Notes: generated by a model from the letters alone, not told the origin. A stretch of 64,000 nt of DNA from Membranipora membranacea (GCA_914767715.1 OU612068.1:31310001-31374000); one strand, 5' to 3'. Counted from the stretch's first letter, positions 46,701-61,442 are shown. Made by a program: numbers and translations.

Positions 46701-48661
46701 ATTTTAGTTGATTATATCTCTGGTAAACAAACATACCAAAAAGCATTAATATATAGACTCCTCCTCTTATACTCTTTAAGCATAGACAAAAACCTGCGCT
46801 AAGTCACCCTAGATACTTCCTATTTTTGGGCTACCTCCCCAACATACCCCGCTTCACTTTGCCCTCCCTTATTTTAATTTACCTGATGGCCAATCAGGAA
46901 CAGCTCTTTTTTTTGGCATCATGCCTTGAAATTCGTCACAGTAAATTTTTCATTGTCAATAAACACACTGTGTGGTGGGAAACAAAATAGATTTATTTGG
47001 TTTTATTTGGTATTTTATTTCAGGTCTCCTTAATTTGAGGTATGACCAGTGATCATGACGTGTGTCCAGGGCTTTTTAAATTCTGATAAAATACAATATA
47101 AATATTCATGAAGGAAGTGAGATGTATGTAGAGAGTTGGTATGTCACTTGTACAATGTCCATACTCATTAACATAATGTTGACCTTATGAAGTTACACTG
47201 GACTGTCTTGATGACCAAAATAAAAAGAAAGGGGTGGGTGGTTAAAAAGAGAGGGGATGACTCCTGATTTGATATTGCGCGAATGTCAGCCTTCTAACCT
47301 TTGGGAATACTAAAGAATGCATTTTTTAAAGATTGAAACAATGCTGATGTCACTCAGGTAGGTCAATCCTGTTTCCAAAGAGCAAAAAACAGTTCAAGAT
47401 CGTTGTCAATTAACATCTTTTCATTTGATATGTGTTAGGCTAATCTCATTTTTACAACCCTGTAACAACTAGAAATCCTATGATGTACCTGATGTAATCC
47501 CAGGAACTCTTGAATTTTCTGAATAAAATTCAAATTAAAAACCGGAATACATACATTTTGAACCTTACATCTTTTGCCAATTGGCCAGGGCCTTCAATCA
47601 CAAACTTCATAGTTTGATTGGTTGGAGGTGTTGAGTCTAACCTGATAAATCATAATACTTACAGATAATTTTGGCAATGAGCAGATGATATGTTGGCAGA
47701 TGTGATGTGTTAGAGAGATTGTTAAAGTGTGAGGTGAAGATAGTCATGGGTTGGCTATGGATCAACAAGTCCGAGATAATCTCATAATATTTGGGTTGTT
47801 TATGCAAATTACGCGTATTTCTTACATGAGGAAGTTTGTGGAGGCTGAAAGTTTGGTGTATAGAAAGCTTCCGCTAGCCATTCAAAGACGGAATATGCAA
47901 TTATCGCCACACTGCCGTGTGCGCGGAATGGGGTGTGGGAATAATATGCTGGAGCATGTAGGAAGAAGAGAAGTTTTGTTACCCCTACAACCGGCATAAA
48001 AACATCTTAATTGATCCTCAAATCTGAGGAGCTGAATGAAAATTTGCATTAGTACAATTGTTTTTTGGAGATACCAGCAACATTTTGAAAGGACTCGGAT
48101 GTGAAGTTAGCTGATTTAGTGATGTCCTCTGGTTTATATGGCCACCATGTATCTCCATCTTTTATGAGGAATTTTTACATTAGAAATAACTCTAATTCCA
48201 TCTTGACCGAAACAAAAATATGTGAAACGTATAATTCCTCTCATACAGACAGCTTGACGCTCATTTGATGATATTTTCCGTTGAATCATACACAGTGATT
48301 AGGAAATGAAACTTGACTAGGCCTTGTTACTGATCAGTGGTGGAACTGAAATGAGGTACATTTTTGGTTTTTTTGATGGATTCCCGCTGAACATTCCGCA
48401 TTGCACCAACACAACACAATATCACAAATCTGTGTGGTTTTGTACAGGTTTGCTTTTCAGCTATTATAGTCTGTGAGTGGCTTGTCTGTCAGAAGCCACC
48501 AGCCACAATAGCTGCTATCACTGAGCTATAGACACACATACACCAAACACACACAGACAAGTTCAAGTTCATCCGTCCAGTTCGTCCCTAGGGTTATCAC
48601 ATTCAAACTCATGTGATATATGATATTAATTCCCCAGTTCATTCACTATGATTGTGTTTAG
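43793..48661. other. Non-coding stretch upstream of ephrin
   Basis: No gene supported. An octamer ATGCAAAT near 47802 and an 82-codon plus frame at 47751-47999 were noted; neither has other support. Confidence 0.4.
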
Positions 48662-48915
48662 GTCTTAAATGTTACTGCGGTGCATTGAGAGACGGGATTA
48701 TCTGGTCATTTTCAAACTACAACAAGTTTAATTTTCCTCCTCAAGGAAACCATGTCACCAAGGGCATTAAAACATACAAAGAAGGAAATGCTGACAAGGT
48801 AGTTACCAAAATTCAGTCTAAGTCTGATATAAAGACTTACCAACTGTCACACACTGACAGAGATAGAGAGAGTATCTTGACTATGTATGTGATCCTCACT
48901 GAAGTTGCAGAGTAA
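48662..48915 (+). CDS. Candidate terminal exon, unknown gene
   Basis: After gtgtttag an open frame in phase 1 encodes about 84 residues: LKCYCGALRDGIIWSFSNY, then HVTKGIKTYKEGNADKVV and a C-terminus TMYVILTEVAE, stop TAA. AATAAATAAA follows about 100 nt later (49016). This combination supports a real 3' exon. A phase-compatible short frame with ATG (42647-42743, ending HKTYY plus G at gtaagaac) exists, but 5.9 kb away and without other support. No family recognised. Confidence 0.38.
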
Positions 48916-51576
48916 TATCCAACAGATATAACAGAATCCTTATGCTATGTATTTATAGCAAGATGTTTATACGAGTATCCTCAACTACGGTATATATGTA
49001 TGACCTGTTAGAGATAAATAAATACCATGTACAGTGTGTGATGTTGTGTCTGTATTAGTTGCCGACTTGTAGCCGAATGACCTCTCTGTAACAATGATAA
49101 TCTATAAAAGATACCAGTGATGATGCTGTTGTTGTTGATGATGCCGATGCCAGGAAGAGAATAAGATTAGTCCAGATTCAATTTTGAGATTCACCTACTA
49201 TCAATTATGAGCACGAGATCTGCAGCCTGAATAGCTAAGCTAACACTTGATTGAGAACTAATGACATTGAAATCACTCGGATGTGTGGATATATACTCTG
49301 TGAGATTCCTGAACAGATTTTTTCTGGAGATTATCAGCCAGCTCAGCTTAGTGGAGGTTAACCCACGACGTTTAGCCAAACAAATCTGATTTGATCGTGA
49401 TTGGGTATGGGTTTTTCTTTCCCTTCTCAATGATAGCTGATTCTGATATCTGATTATAATAGGGGTTATTAGTAACGCACCATTGGTCTATTTCTATGTA
49501 GCTAATCATGCTATATCAGATTTAATAACATGGTAATGGTACAGTGCTTTTCCACCAAAACCCAGACAATGAGAGAGCGAAACACCAGTCCTAACACAAA
49601 GTTTAGCCTGATGTACTTGGGTAAGAATACTCATATTAGGGGTACACTTAATTACTACCCTTAATGCTCCTCACACTTTTCCAGGTGGTCACTGGCAATC
49701 TGAAATTAATGGGTGGGAGAAGTTACATACCAATGTAGAAACAACATGACTAATCTTTCTAGCGATCTAAGGGAAAATAATGGAATTTATAAAATCATAA
49801 GACAGTGTATAGATTCCCATGATTCAACAGGAAGCCTCCTCTGATGCAGCTTTCCCATTCAAAACTCGGAACAGATTTCTGCCAAAAAACTTTTCTCAGA
49901 CCCAATTTACCGAATGACGGTGCGCAAATTACCTCCTGCAAACTTCAGCACTGAAGCGCCTGCATCCTGGTTTAACCAATAAAACTTTGGTGTGAATTGC
50001 TGTTAGTGGCATTCCATGGCACACCACTGTGGAGGTTGATAATGGGACAAACGTTTAGGAGCTTAAACAAAAACTTTCTTTTATCTCCTTGACCTTTTGA
50101 TCCAGGAAAAGCCAAATCCTAAAACCATATTTACATCATTATTATGATATATCATCTTGGAGCCTGGAACTATCCTCTTTACGAGATGATACGATGAATG
50201 CGTCATGGTTATGTGATACAGGCGACACATTGTGTGTACACTGAGCTGTCAGGGACAATCTCACCACATGATTCCTAATAAGCCAGGGATGACTTTAACC
50301 AGAATCCTCAGTACAGTTAGTGGTAAAGATAATACCAAAGTCTTGTAAATTAAAGAGTAAATATAAAAACCAGACATAATACAAACCTTTGGATTACATA
50401 TTTCAGAGCACGCCCCCATCCTTCCTCCCCCTCTCACTTTCCACCAAAAGAATCTTAGCTATGATTTGGATTGGTGAATAGCAGTGATAGATTTCAACAA
50501 ACATGATGGCTGTCTCTACACCTTCACCCAGCTACAGCCACAATATAACAAAAACACTTTAAGTTAAGTTTAAGTATCTATCTTTTCCTGAATTAAAATT
50601 ATCTAGCTTACTTCACTTTTCATTTTTGCCCAATTCATGACTTATGATGTCACCTTCTCTCATGGGGCTGTTCCAAAATAATATCTTGATCTTGATGTCT
50701 GTCCAAAAAATTTAATATGAGGAGGGTAGTCATTTTTATTCTGAAAATATACCTGTGCAGCCTTAGAGGTCACAACCTTAGACAAATAATATGTCTTACT
50801 TCCAGAGGCGAGGGAGGGAAGGTTGTCTGGATCAAGGCATTAATTTGAAGTGGCCGAATAATATGATTAAGTACAAATTAATTTGCTCAAAGGTAAGATC
50901 AAATAAATTGTCTTGCTCTACCTCTTTTTTTATTAGAATCCCCAGGGCTTCTCACAAAGAGGTAACCATAAGACCTCATTACTATACGCTGAGGCATACC
51001 AGCGCCATATTACGGCATGATAGTCAACAAGATTAACATTTTATCACTTAATTGGAAACGTTTTTGATATTAAAAGAATAAAATGGCCAGAACCAGTCGA
51101 AGGTATGCAAAACGTAATGTACAATAATTCATATATCCCTCACCAGACACAGACAGATTGTTCAAGAGAATTCTACATTAATATGCAAAGATGGTGCATC
51201 AAAAAATCATCCTAACCATCATACTGTCAATTAATTTCTAATTTGTTCACCAAACCTATGATTGGTGAGGGCTCACAGGTGCACCGCTCACACTGCTCAC
51301 ACATTCTCAGCTCAGCTCAGACTCACTTGACAAGTCAAGAGTAAAATTTGAAAGGCCAGAGGACAAACATTACAGTTATAGACAGGCAAAAAAATACCTT
51401 TGGTTTATCACTAAGTCAATAAATGGTGCAGTCTCTCTCAGTCATCCCAAAACAAGACTGCAGAATGATCAAACTTTGACAGACAGGACTGACAAGCTTG
51501 ATAGTGTAAACCAGGTTTCACTAACAAAATGAAATTAAATTTCAATTACATTACTAAACCTGCGACGTGAAGCACA
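48916..51576. other. Mostly non-coding
   Basis: The only item is a possible 29-codon exon at 50813-50899 between acttccag and gtaaga (GCLDQGINLKWPNNMIKYK); unsupported otherwise. Confidence 0.35.
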
Positions 51577-53882
51577 ATGGATTTCTCCTCTCCATCCCTA
51601 TCACCGATCCCGACCCAGCTGACAATCACAGATACCAGTACAGATTCTAATCCCGTGTCTGGTAAAAACACCACATCCTTTTCCCTGGTTTTTAATTTTA
51701 TACGCAGGTTGACACCTCCTAAGAATCAGTTTCCTATTCATATGAGACGCTGTATCCCCAATGATAAGCTGTAGTGGTAACATGAAACCCCAACCTGAAG
51801 TTCCTCACATGGTGTTCATTATCGACATGAAAAAATACTGCGGATCCCAGATCAAGCATGATCTAAATCACATCTGTTATAATCATGACGGGCTGACCTG
51901 AGCTCACACCAGGGCTCACACCAGGGAGCTCCGGCCAATCTCATGTTAATATTAATCCTATAGGCCAACGTCTCTTACAATGATAATCAAACCAACTCTC
52001 ATCTGACCAGCAGTAACAGTAAAATAACACCATAATGTTCTGTTACTTTCATTACATTTAACCTTGATACTGCCAGCGAGAAAACACAATCTAGGGAATA
52101 AGAAAATATGAGTAATTCCCTTAATTTTCTGGCGATAAAATGACAGAATAAATGAGAAATGTGTTGAAAAAAGAAGGGTGAATCCTCATAAATGCTCGTT
52201 TTTAATGAAAAGAATTGCTACTCTCAACCACTAATAAGTCTTGGGAAATAAGTATTAATATTATTCTGAATAATATAATTGACTAATTATTAAAATGTTG
52301 GTCTCACAGAAATCAAGCAGGATTATACCCAGTTGACCTTCTATACATGCTGTAGGCTGGTGGGCGTATGTCTCACATGAATCATACGAGCTGCAGTGAA
52401 GGGCAACTCCTTGTCAGTAAGGCCAAAATCCAAACAAGTGTGTTATGTCTCTGAGCTATTACTTCAAGAAATGTACCAAGAACATGCTAGCTGCATAAGG
52501 CATTGATCATCGAGCTATTGAAAGATCGGATATGGGCAGCAAAACATATTGACAAATTTTCTATGAAGCTAATGATCCTTTACGTACTGTCTGTAACTAA
52601 ATAGAGGCTTTACCGGGATTAATTAAAGGATAAATTTTGATCTTAGATTCAGACAAAGCAGTGCCCTCATTAGCCGTGTGTCTGGTGAGAGTCTTACTCT
52701 GCGCTGGAAGTTACAGCTTCTATAACTAAAGCTGGATTAAGCTGGGTGAGATCAGCCGTAGAGTTCCCTACTGGGACCCTAATCAGATCCTAATGAGATA
52801 AGGAAGGATAATTAAAACTTATAATCTTATTATGTATTCAGGATTAATGACAAACCTCCAGGCAGCACTGATTTAATCTCTGAGCAGTGGACAGTAAGTT
52901 AAGTGAACAATTAAGTGAACAATGGTTAGGGTGACCAGTAGAGTAGACAGTCAAGCTTCACCTGTCATACGCCAGTACTTCAATGACGAAGGTGTACAGG
53001 GTAGAGGGCCTTTGATGGTTGGGTTACAGTATGGAACAAAACATGGTAGAATATCACAGCTTTGAATCAAAACCTTTTTTCTTCCAAAGCTTGATAATCT
53101 TACCATATGTGGTGTGTTATTAAATATATTGTATATGTTAATCATGGCAGTGTGCGCAGAAGGTTGGATCATTTAAAAAAAAATCTAAAGCCTGATTATA
53201 GGTCAACTACAACATTGACTTTATAAGAAACAGGATTGGAAGGAATTATTAATTATTGACTGCAATGCAATTGCTACGATGATCCACAATCTCTTATCAG
53301 ATCACAACCAGGGTACTTTGCCATTAATCCTTTAATCCCATATTTTGTCCACAAATTAATGTAGATTATTGAGTTGAGATTATGGATATGTTGTTTGGTA
53401 CAATACAGTCTATTGAACAACAATAAAATTATGAATTATATCTTGACGTCAACCACTGTCACAGTCAATCCCGATTCTGCCCTGTCATATTATGGATATC
53501 TAGGTTCCCTGAGCCAGGTGTGGTGATGTTTGTACACCAGCGTAACCAACTGTCCCATGGTACACCCGGAGGCAGTAATCTGCACGATGCCTTAACTTAA
53601 ATGTCATAAGCTTACATAGAAATTCCTGATGGGATAGAGGGCGTCATAAAGTTACCAAATAACCCTCAAGTCTCAAGTAATGCAGAGTATGTGAAATTTG
53701 GAGAACCAGTTCTCTATTCTCAATTCTCATTGCGTCACTATTACTTTTGTACCATTAACTTCACTTTTAAGACCAATACAATGATGTTCTTGCAGGATAC
53801 AAGAGTCAGTTTAACAGGATGCCACTACATACCAACAACTCGGATGGAGTTTCAGCCTCAAACTAATCCAAGCATTGAGTAG
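51577..53882 (+). CDS. Candidate three-exon gene, unknown function
   Basis: 51577-51661 (ATG; MDFSSPSLSPIPTQLTITDT...), 52956-53045 (SPVIRQYFNDEGVQGRG, LMVGLQYGTKH) and 53620-53882 (IPDGIEGVIKLPNNPQVSS ... ending TNPSIE, TAG) join through phase-1 introns into 145 residues. Signals are gtaaaa, gtcaag, gtagaa and acatag: usable but not strong. AATAAA lies 14 nt after the stop (53896). The GLQYGTK piece is weakly like a calponin repeat. A separate frame at 53504-53600 (FPEPGVVMFVHQRNQ...) also looks coding but does not fit the phase. Treat the chain as a hypothesis. Confidence 0.22.
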
Positions 53883-53901
53883 GGGATGATGAGAAAATAA
53901 A

Positions 53902-56900
53902 AGTTGAGTGGTTTAACTGATGATATATTTGACAACTACCCTAGAGTAGACAATATAAATTTTGTTTCGTTAGTTTTCGAGTGACTTGATGGAAGGTAGC
54001 ACCAGCTTATGCTAGCTGAGATGGGAATTAATTAGTTAGCCGGAATGTCAGCTCTTTTAAAACTTTAAAAATGTGCTCAATGGCACCCTTTTCTTCTTGC
54101 AAATATTTTGCTCATATGGTAGTATTCTTATTAATATTATAACCCTGCAAGGCCCCTATAGATGCTGCTTCTCATTTACAAAGGAAACGAAGTGAATAGA
54201 TCTTATCATCTACACAGCTATCTTTGTGACAGATAAAATTCCATCTTTTCCTAGTTTTTTTTTGCCAAGATCTCATGTTGATTATTGACGTTGGGGACGT
54301 TGCCCTCTAACCTAGTATTTTCTCAGAGGAAGGGTTGAGGGGGTATTTCGGGTTAAATTGAATAAGCAGGTGGTGACATATGTTTCCTTGTCTGCATTCT
54401 TGCTTGATTGATTATAACCACATAAAATGGGTGAGCAGGTAAAATGAACGGGAGTAACTATGATAAGTCAGATTTATAATCCTTATAATCTCAATCATAA
54501 TTCTATAATTCACTCATGATTCAAGATTGACAACAACCTAGTATACCTGAAATCTTCTCCAGCTGTCCCCATAACACAACGACAAAGACCCGCCACAACC
54601 TGGTCCTGCAGATGGGGTGACAGATGACAAACACAAACACATGCAAAGAGACGCTGAACAAAAACAGAATACAAAAACCATCTGTGGCTAATCATTCATA
54701 TCTCCAGCACTGTCCCAGTTTTTTTCTCACCAGAGCACAGAATGAACAAGGCGAGTACTTTTAATCTGAAAGCATATCTACTTGAATCACAGACCACCAA
54801 TGATGCTGTTCAACAGATCTCGACGCAAATAGTATCCTAGAAACAAATCAAACCGATACAGGAATGAAAAAATCTTAATTACTGGGAACAGATAAAAATC
54901 TTTAGAAACCCCATATAATAAACGGTCCATTACCTGAATATGTTCAGCGGTGTTTCAGAACTTGCATCTGTTTCCTCTGAGCAAAAAACTGTCCGAGCAC
55001 TGACGTACGTAGATTATTAAAATCCGATTTATAAGTGATATATAAAAACTCCAAATGACCAAGTGTTCAGCAGACTCAGGTGTTGAACAGTGACAAATCT
55101 TGACAAGATGACACTGTTGAATGTGTTGGATCTATGTTTGCTGCTGTGCTATTAGCTCTGTACTTGTGTTGTAACAATCTCAACATGATCCAACTGATCT
55201 CTAAAATCTCATCTCAAGTTTTCTAGTATCGCATAACCAAACCATGTAATCAACCAATTCTTATTATATGAAATTATTAAGAGTTAGAGATCAAGATAAA
55301 CCACTAAATACCATCCTCGCGATCCTCGCTATACAATTTTGTAGAACATCTCAATAGAGAAAGCATTCGACCAGCTTCCTCCAGAGATAGAAATCTACAA
55401 AGAAAGGTACATGTTAACACCAAACACAAACTAATCTGCTAACTACCTCTCTCATGACCCATGTTTAGTATATACTTGTCAAATCTTAGAATTAGGGGTT
55501 AGGCTATCGGAAATATATCAGTGGTTACTCAGATCTAACAAGTACAGTGGGGATGATTTAAATTTTTCTGTCCCACTTTTATGATGATTCACATTTCGTG
55601 ACTCTGCAGAATACAGAATTATCAGGCGCAGTCTGGACAAAATTGCGGAGCTGCACTGTTTGGTTATAGATGGTCCTGACTCCTGACAGTTGTTTGCACA
55701 TTGCTGCCGTTGAATTACCATCAGCACAATGTCATGAATTCTTTTAATAATTGCCTTACATGAAGCATCAAATCAAAAAATCAACTTGTTCATATCTGAC
55801 AGTCGGGGGGGGGGGGGGTGTGCAGCCAATTGAGACTCAGGTTAATGCAGTGATTCATTCATGTCTAAAACCCGAAGTAGACTGTAATGAGTTTTGATAA
55901 GTATGCATTGGTCTATATTGAGCTTTGACTTTGGAACAGGATTACTTAAAAATTCAACAACCAGGTTAGCAAAGCTCATAATAAGCGAAACACCCCTCTG
56001 ATACTTGTCTCGTGTCTTGTGACTTGTTCTGTGAATATTTACAGTTTTGGTTTTGGAACTCATTGAATAAATTTCTCAAAAAAGAGCAGCGACGCTGAAA
56101 CCCAAATCTGTATCAATTATTCGAAATGCATATGAAATATATTGTCAAGAATTATGGCCTATTTTATATGGATTGAATTAGTATTAATGGTTCCCATAGA
56201 CTTAATATATAGAATTTTAAGTCTATGATGGTTTCATTCATATTCAGATCTCCAGCCTTCAGTAAAGCCAGCCTGGAATTGTTTTTAGTTTTCGCTGATG
56301 ATAGTCAACAGGCATTGCTAGCCTTGCTGTGGGTGCTGAACATTCTAATTGTTGCCACAAGCAAACTCAGCTGTATTTATTGTATCATTTTAGTAATGAC
56401 TGAACTATAGAAGGGCTGAAGATCAGATATGGAGTGGGCAGTCACCAGTAATACCGGTAATCAAATCAGTGATCAAATACAATTCAGTGATTTTATGATT
56501 TGACCAACAATGAAACAAATTATAACATGGTCAGAGATACCTGTCATATAGGATAGTGACTGGGTCGCAACACAAAGGAAGCTTAGCTGCTTCATCCGTA
56601 GGGTTACAATTATCTCTTGCCAAATTCAAACAAGTGATTTCCTGAACTGTTACCGATGTCTATCAATGATTCTTGTTTCATATCAGTTTTCACCATCACG
56701 TAATTGTCATGTCATCACTCACAATATTATCACCAAACCCAAAAATTAATTCTAGGGAGAAACCTAGAATAAAAATGTCAAGTTGATGAATATAAATTTG
56801 GGATTCTGTTTTGAGTCATCAAGCATAAAAATTCAAAACTCATCCGGCTCATCTTGTAGGTTACCACATGCGGTTCCGGAAACTTGTGAAAAATAACCAA

Positions 56901-58313
56901 CAACATCAATACATCAAGGGATTATGTAACTAAGAAAGCTAACTGATAAAGTCTCTCGTCACAGACTTTAGTGGAAGTGTTTTTGGACCTAGATTTTCCA
57001 AGATGACCTCGACTTCATCAACGAGTATTTGATTATATCATTGTATTTGAATTTGTAACTGTATTCCTAATAATTCTCTCTTCCTTCATAAGATCATTCG
57101 GACTGACCGTCAGGCGACACGAAAAAATGAGTATCTCTCTTGATTTCACAATGTTAAAATTAGAGGGGGCACAATAGAAATAAAATGACCCCCACATCTT
57201 GGTCTAACACTAGGTACAAATTGTGGCCTTGATTTTGTATCTTAGTAGAAAACAGCCAACTATTGAGCCAGAGGAGACAACTACTATCAAGGTCAGCATA
57301 ACAAACAGAAGTAGTGTATTCTCTTTGACGCCAAACAAATAGTCTAACTGCATTTAGTCAGCTATCAATCTACCTGTATCCAGTCATAAGTTACTCATCT
57401 ACCTACATACTTGAAATGAATGTACTTTTTCCAGATTTCAGAACAATCATAAGCCAGAGCTATCTCACGACAGAAAATTATACAGAATAGCATCAACCAG
57501 TGAGTGTTACCTGGAAGCTAAAACCAGATGTTCCCATTGAAAATTAAGTTAAATAACTAACTTGGGCCAAAAACATGATGGGATTCAATGATCCTGATTT
57601 AAAGCACTCCTAAAGTCATAGCAAAGCAGCTTTGAGCCCACGCAGGAAAATTTATCTGAAGAATGAAGTAATAATCTTAATTAGTCATTTTTGAGTTCTG
57701 AGAAACTCTCTGCTCTGTTGGATGGTTCTGTCTGTGAGCGTAACAAAGATATTATCTGGTATCTAGTGTGGAGAACTGTAGGCCTGTAGTATTTTTATAA
57801 TTATCACAGAGTAAGGATATATACCCTTATTCTGTGATATTATACAGTATATGTAACAGGGCTTGTTGCATGTTATCTTTATTTTATGTCAAAGTAATAT
57901 TGTGCCCTGATAACAATAATAAATATCCCATGCGCTTAAATCAAGTCTATTGTCCGTTGGAAAGATGACTTCTTTGTAAAAAATTAGCAATTGCTATGGT
58001 AGAAAAGAGTATGGGATCAGATTATTGTCTCCAAAAAACGCGATCAGCTTCCTTGAGCTTTATTAGTTTTTATTTTTGATTTTTGTCTGAAGTTCAATGA
58101 ATTAATAATACTAACAGTGAAACAGGCAAGTGCTCTCAGATAAAGTTTAAATTTACCAGCAAAATACAAGGAATTCTTATTGACAACCTAAAAAAACAGG
58201 TCTTTCTTTTGAGAATTTTAGTCACAACTGCCAAGCCTTTGTCTTTGAATGCAAACCTCATGATTTATCAAAAGCTTGTTATTTAATTTTATGATTTAAA
58301 AACCAAAGTTCCA
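53902..58313. other. Non-coding stretch
   Basis: No gene recognised. A G14 tract stands at 55805-55818. Confidence 0.4.
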
Positions 58314-58912
58314 ATGTCAGACAAAGAAACAGCTGTGGAGGGGACTACGACACCAGGACACACAGTGGTAAGAAGATAGAGATTATAACATATTTTCCGT
58401 TCAAAATGAAATGGTCAGGTATTTCTCAGTCAATATGATAGGAGCTGCAAACCTTGCGATATTGTCAGTCATTGAGGTACGAAAAAAGTGATTATGTAGA
58501 CAACAGCTGATGAAGAAGTTGGGTGATTAAATTAATTTTAATATGATCAACTGGATCAACTAGTATAAATAATATCAACAAAGTCAAATATACATGTTAT
58601 GTTTATCATTGTAACATACAGAAATGTCCAGGGATAATTAGTTCAGACAAGGAGGACAACTCTTCATTGACATTGGTTAGTTTACCATGGACTAGTTTAG
58701 CAATCTTAGAAGTGGACAACATTTTTACCATGATAACTAGACAACGTTTTGGCTCTGGCTAGGTTATAATATGTACAATAAATGCATATAGACTACTACA
58801 GTGTGTTTATTCCAGACACCAGCTTAAGTCCTGACACACTTAGAGATCCAGGCAGCATTGAGGTGGTAAGCTCCGATAGAATGGATAACTCTGTGTTTGT
58901 GTGTGTCTCATG
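58314..58912 (+). other. Cluster of possible small exons
   Basis: 58314-58367 opens with ATG (MSDKETAVEGTTTPGHTV) and ends at gtaaga. 58622-58675 (KCPGIISSDKEDNSSLTL) lies between atacag and gttagt. Both are exactly 54 nt and phase 0. A third stretch after attccag at 58816 reads TSLSPDTLRDPGSIEV and VSSDRMDNSVFV, similar to the second, but in the wrong phase to join it. Function unknown. Confidence 0.22.
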
Positions 58913-61320
58913 AGAAGTTTAACACACAAACCAGAAACTAATGTAGACTAAGCAAGAATTATTATCCCACAAAGAGGAATGGTAGACAAATTTATTTATC
59001 GGTTACAGGTGTTCTGGTTGATTCATTAACTGAATTTTGGAATTTTTTAAGATTTGTTTTGGATTAAAACGTTAATAAATCAGCCGCAGAGAGTGATATG
59101 GAATGGTGCAAATATGTATCTGGGATTATATAATATAAGCTTTTAATTAAGATACTTTGTAACAGTACACTCTGCCAGTTTTACGTAAGCATCATAAGCC
59201 ATTGCTCAGAGCACGTTGCCAGCACATCTCAGTGCACTGCCTGCGAGATCGATTCATATGAGCAGTGGGAGTTGCAGCCCCTTCATTGATACTGTCTGAC
59301 TATAAATATTTATATAGGATTAACATTATGTGATAGACTAAGTACATTAATGGCACAAACCTAGTATGTAGTAATGTAGTGAGCAACCCAGTTCGGCTGA
59401 GTGCTTGCCTATTACAAAAAAAGATACTTGACTTTAACATGGGCATATCAACTTCCAACTCAATATCCATATCTGATGTAACCCTCCGTCTGACCAGCCT
59501 GTTTTCTAGCACGTGACCCGTCCCGCACCAGTCTGTGCATGCCTTCATATATTCCTGGAAGGGCTGCCATTTTTTGACGAGCCCTTGATTAATTACACTG
59601 AATTCATTGGCCAGAATTATTAAAAATAAACATGACCTGTAGTAACAGGTGATTATATTATACACATTGATGTTTTCATTTGCATTATTCTAATGTCTAA
59701 AAATATTGATACTTGCGGAAGTTTATCAAATTTGCATAAGATATACCAGACACAAATAGATCATAATTGAAATAATGATTAAAAAATGATATCATTTTCT
59801 ACCTGATAGTATAGTGCCAGAATTATTTTTATATTTTAAATGAAAATATCACAAAAAACAATTTTAATTTCTGTTTAGTAGTACTACAGGTGTTATGTCA
59901 TGATTGATTAAGAATTGATTTGTCAATATCCAGATAATCCGATTATGAGGAACATATTCTAACTAACAAAGTTACAAAATCAATTAGATTTACATCCTAG
60001 AGTAAGTGCAGTATGTCCTTATAATAACATTCTTATTTTTATGGTGTCAATATAGTATCATGTTTATAACAAGGATAGGATTCATATTATATTATGCACT
60101 GTCATGTTTTATAAGCTTCCAACATAAGCCTACCTATTGCAGTGTTTTTTTATTATCATACGCTGAACAGGATGGCGGGGAAACAAGCAGGTTTTCCTAG
60201 CACTCGAAATGCCATGACATGCAAATCTTTACTTATACTCTCAGTGCTTGAGTACACAATAATGTTCAACAATAGTCAGATAGAACTACTAGGGTACTTG
60301 GTACAAGTAACAGGGGAAAAAAGGGGACAGGCGTAGCTCACCCCCATACCTAACTGTCTATGTATATGCACACCAGACTTTTTGTAGTTGGTGATGTAGA
60401 TAAAAAATTGTAGGCAAGACGTATGTATTTGGGTGGGAAGATTGTAAAAGACTTAACTGCATGAACATCACTGCGCAGCATACTCAAGTTCGGAAGACTG
60501 GAATCACATCTCCTTGGAAGTGAAATAGCGGTAACCTCCCACCCCTCTGTGTTCTCTTCTTCTTGTTAAGCAGAGTTATCATGATTATTTTCAAATCGAA
60601 TAAATATTACAAGGTTACAAAACCATTCCTAATGATCAATTAAAATCATGAACACTATTTTATTATCGATCATAAACTGCCAGTAAAAGTGCCATCTGAT
60701 ACTTAAGGGTCATCAACATTAAAGAGGTACATTATCGAAGGTGCTTATCTCACACAATCTACATTCAACACCATCATTCAAATGAGGTGAGAAATTATAA
60801 ATGATTATAACCACCGCCACCTTCTATGCAGCCTAGAGATAGATGATGGATCTCTCAAACTATTGTACAGAGACAAAGTTTGAGCGGAAAAATACCTGAG
60901 AAGGAGAACACATGTATGACATCTACACTATTAGGATACATATTTTCACTCACTCACTCAGTTGTTGTTGTTTATGATACAAATGTATATGGTCATATTT
61001 TAGTTAGATAAATTAAATGTAATAATCTGTATCACCCTTATAGAGAGAAATGGTAAAAATCCAACGTCTTTTACAGTATAGATATACAAGTACATACAAT
61101 ATATTTAATTGTTTGGTAAACACAGGTAATCTAACGATTATTGTATCCATCAGTACACCCAAAGTTTTTCGTTTAAAAATTTTTAAAGTTTGCAGCGGTA
61201 AAGTCATTAACTCTCTACTCTACTCTTCTAGTATATCGGAGCCCCAGGTCGCGTGACTTCGAATTTTTACTTTTATCTCATAGTGATTATCTGAGCTAAG
61301 ATCGCGGAGGTAGATAATAT
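58913..61320. other. Intergenic, 3' of the TRIM-like gene
   Basis: A 121-codon minus frame at 59300-59665 contains GLVKKWQPFQEYMKACTDWC; no family recognised. A minus AATAAA (TTTATT at 60658) could end the TRIM-like transcript. Confidence 0.3.
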
Positions 61321-61442
61321 TTACTCCAGCTTGTATATATTAACAGCGTTGCGTGCTGTGATGACCAGCATATCATCCCATACACATAAATCATAGATAT
61401 ACCCAGGTTCTCCTGTATGGGTCAGCAATCCAACTCTCTCAC
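61321..61442 (-). CDS. TRIM-like last exon
   Basis: ERVGLLTHTGEPGYIYDLCV, WDDMLVITARNAVNIYKLE, TAA. Closes the propeller with the same DDMLVI strand pattern as earlier blades. Confidence 0.8.

Noticed and set aside
52951-53172. 73-codon minus frame
   Set aside because: The plus-strand reading of the same DNA has better splice context; minus frame has no family.
59300-59665. 121-codon minus frame as a gene
   Set aside because: No domain, no clear splice or polyadenylation signals; kept only as a note.
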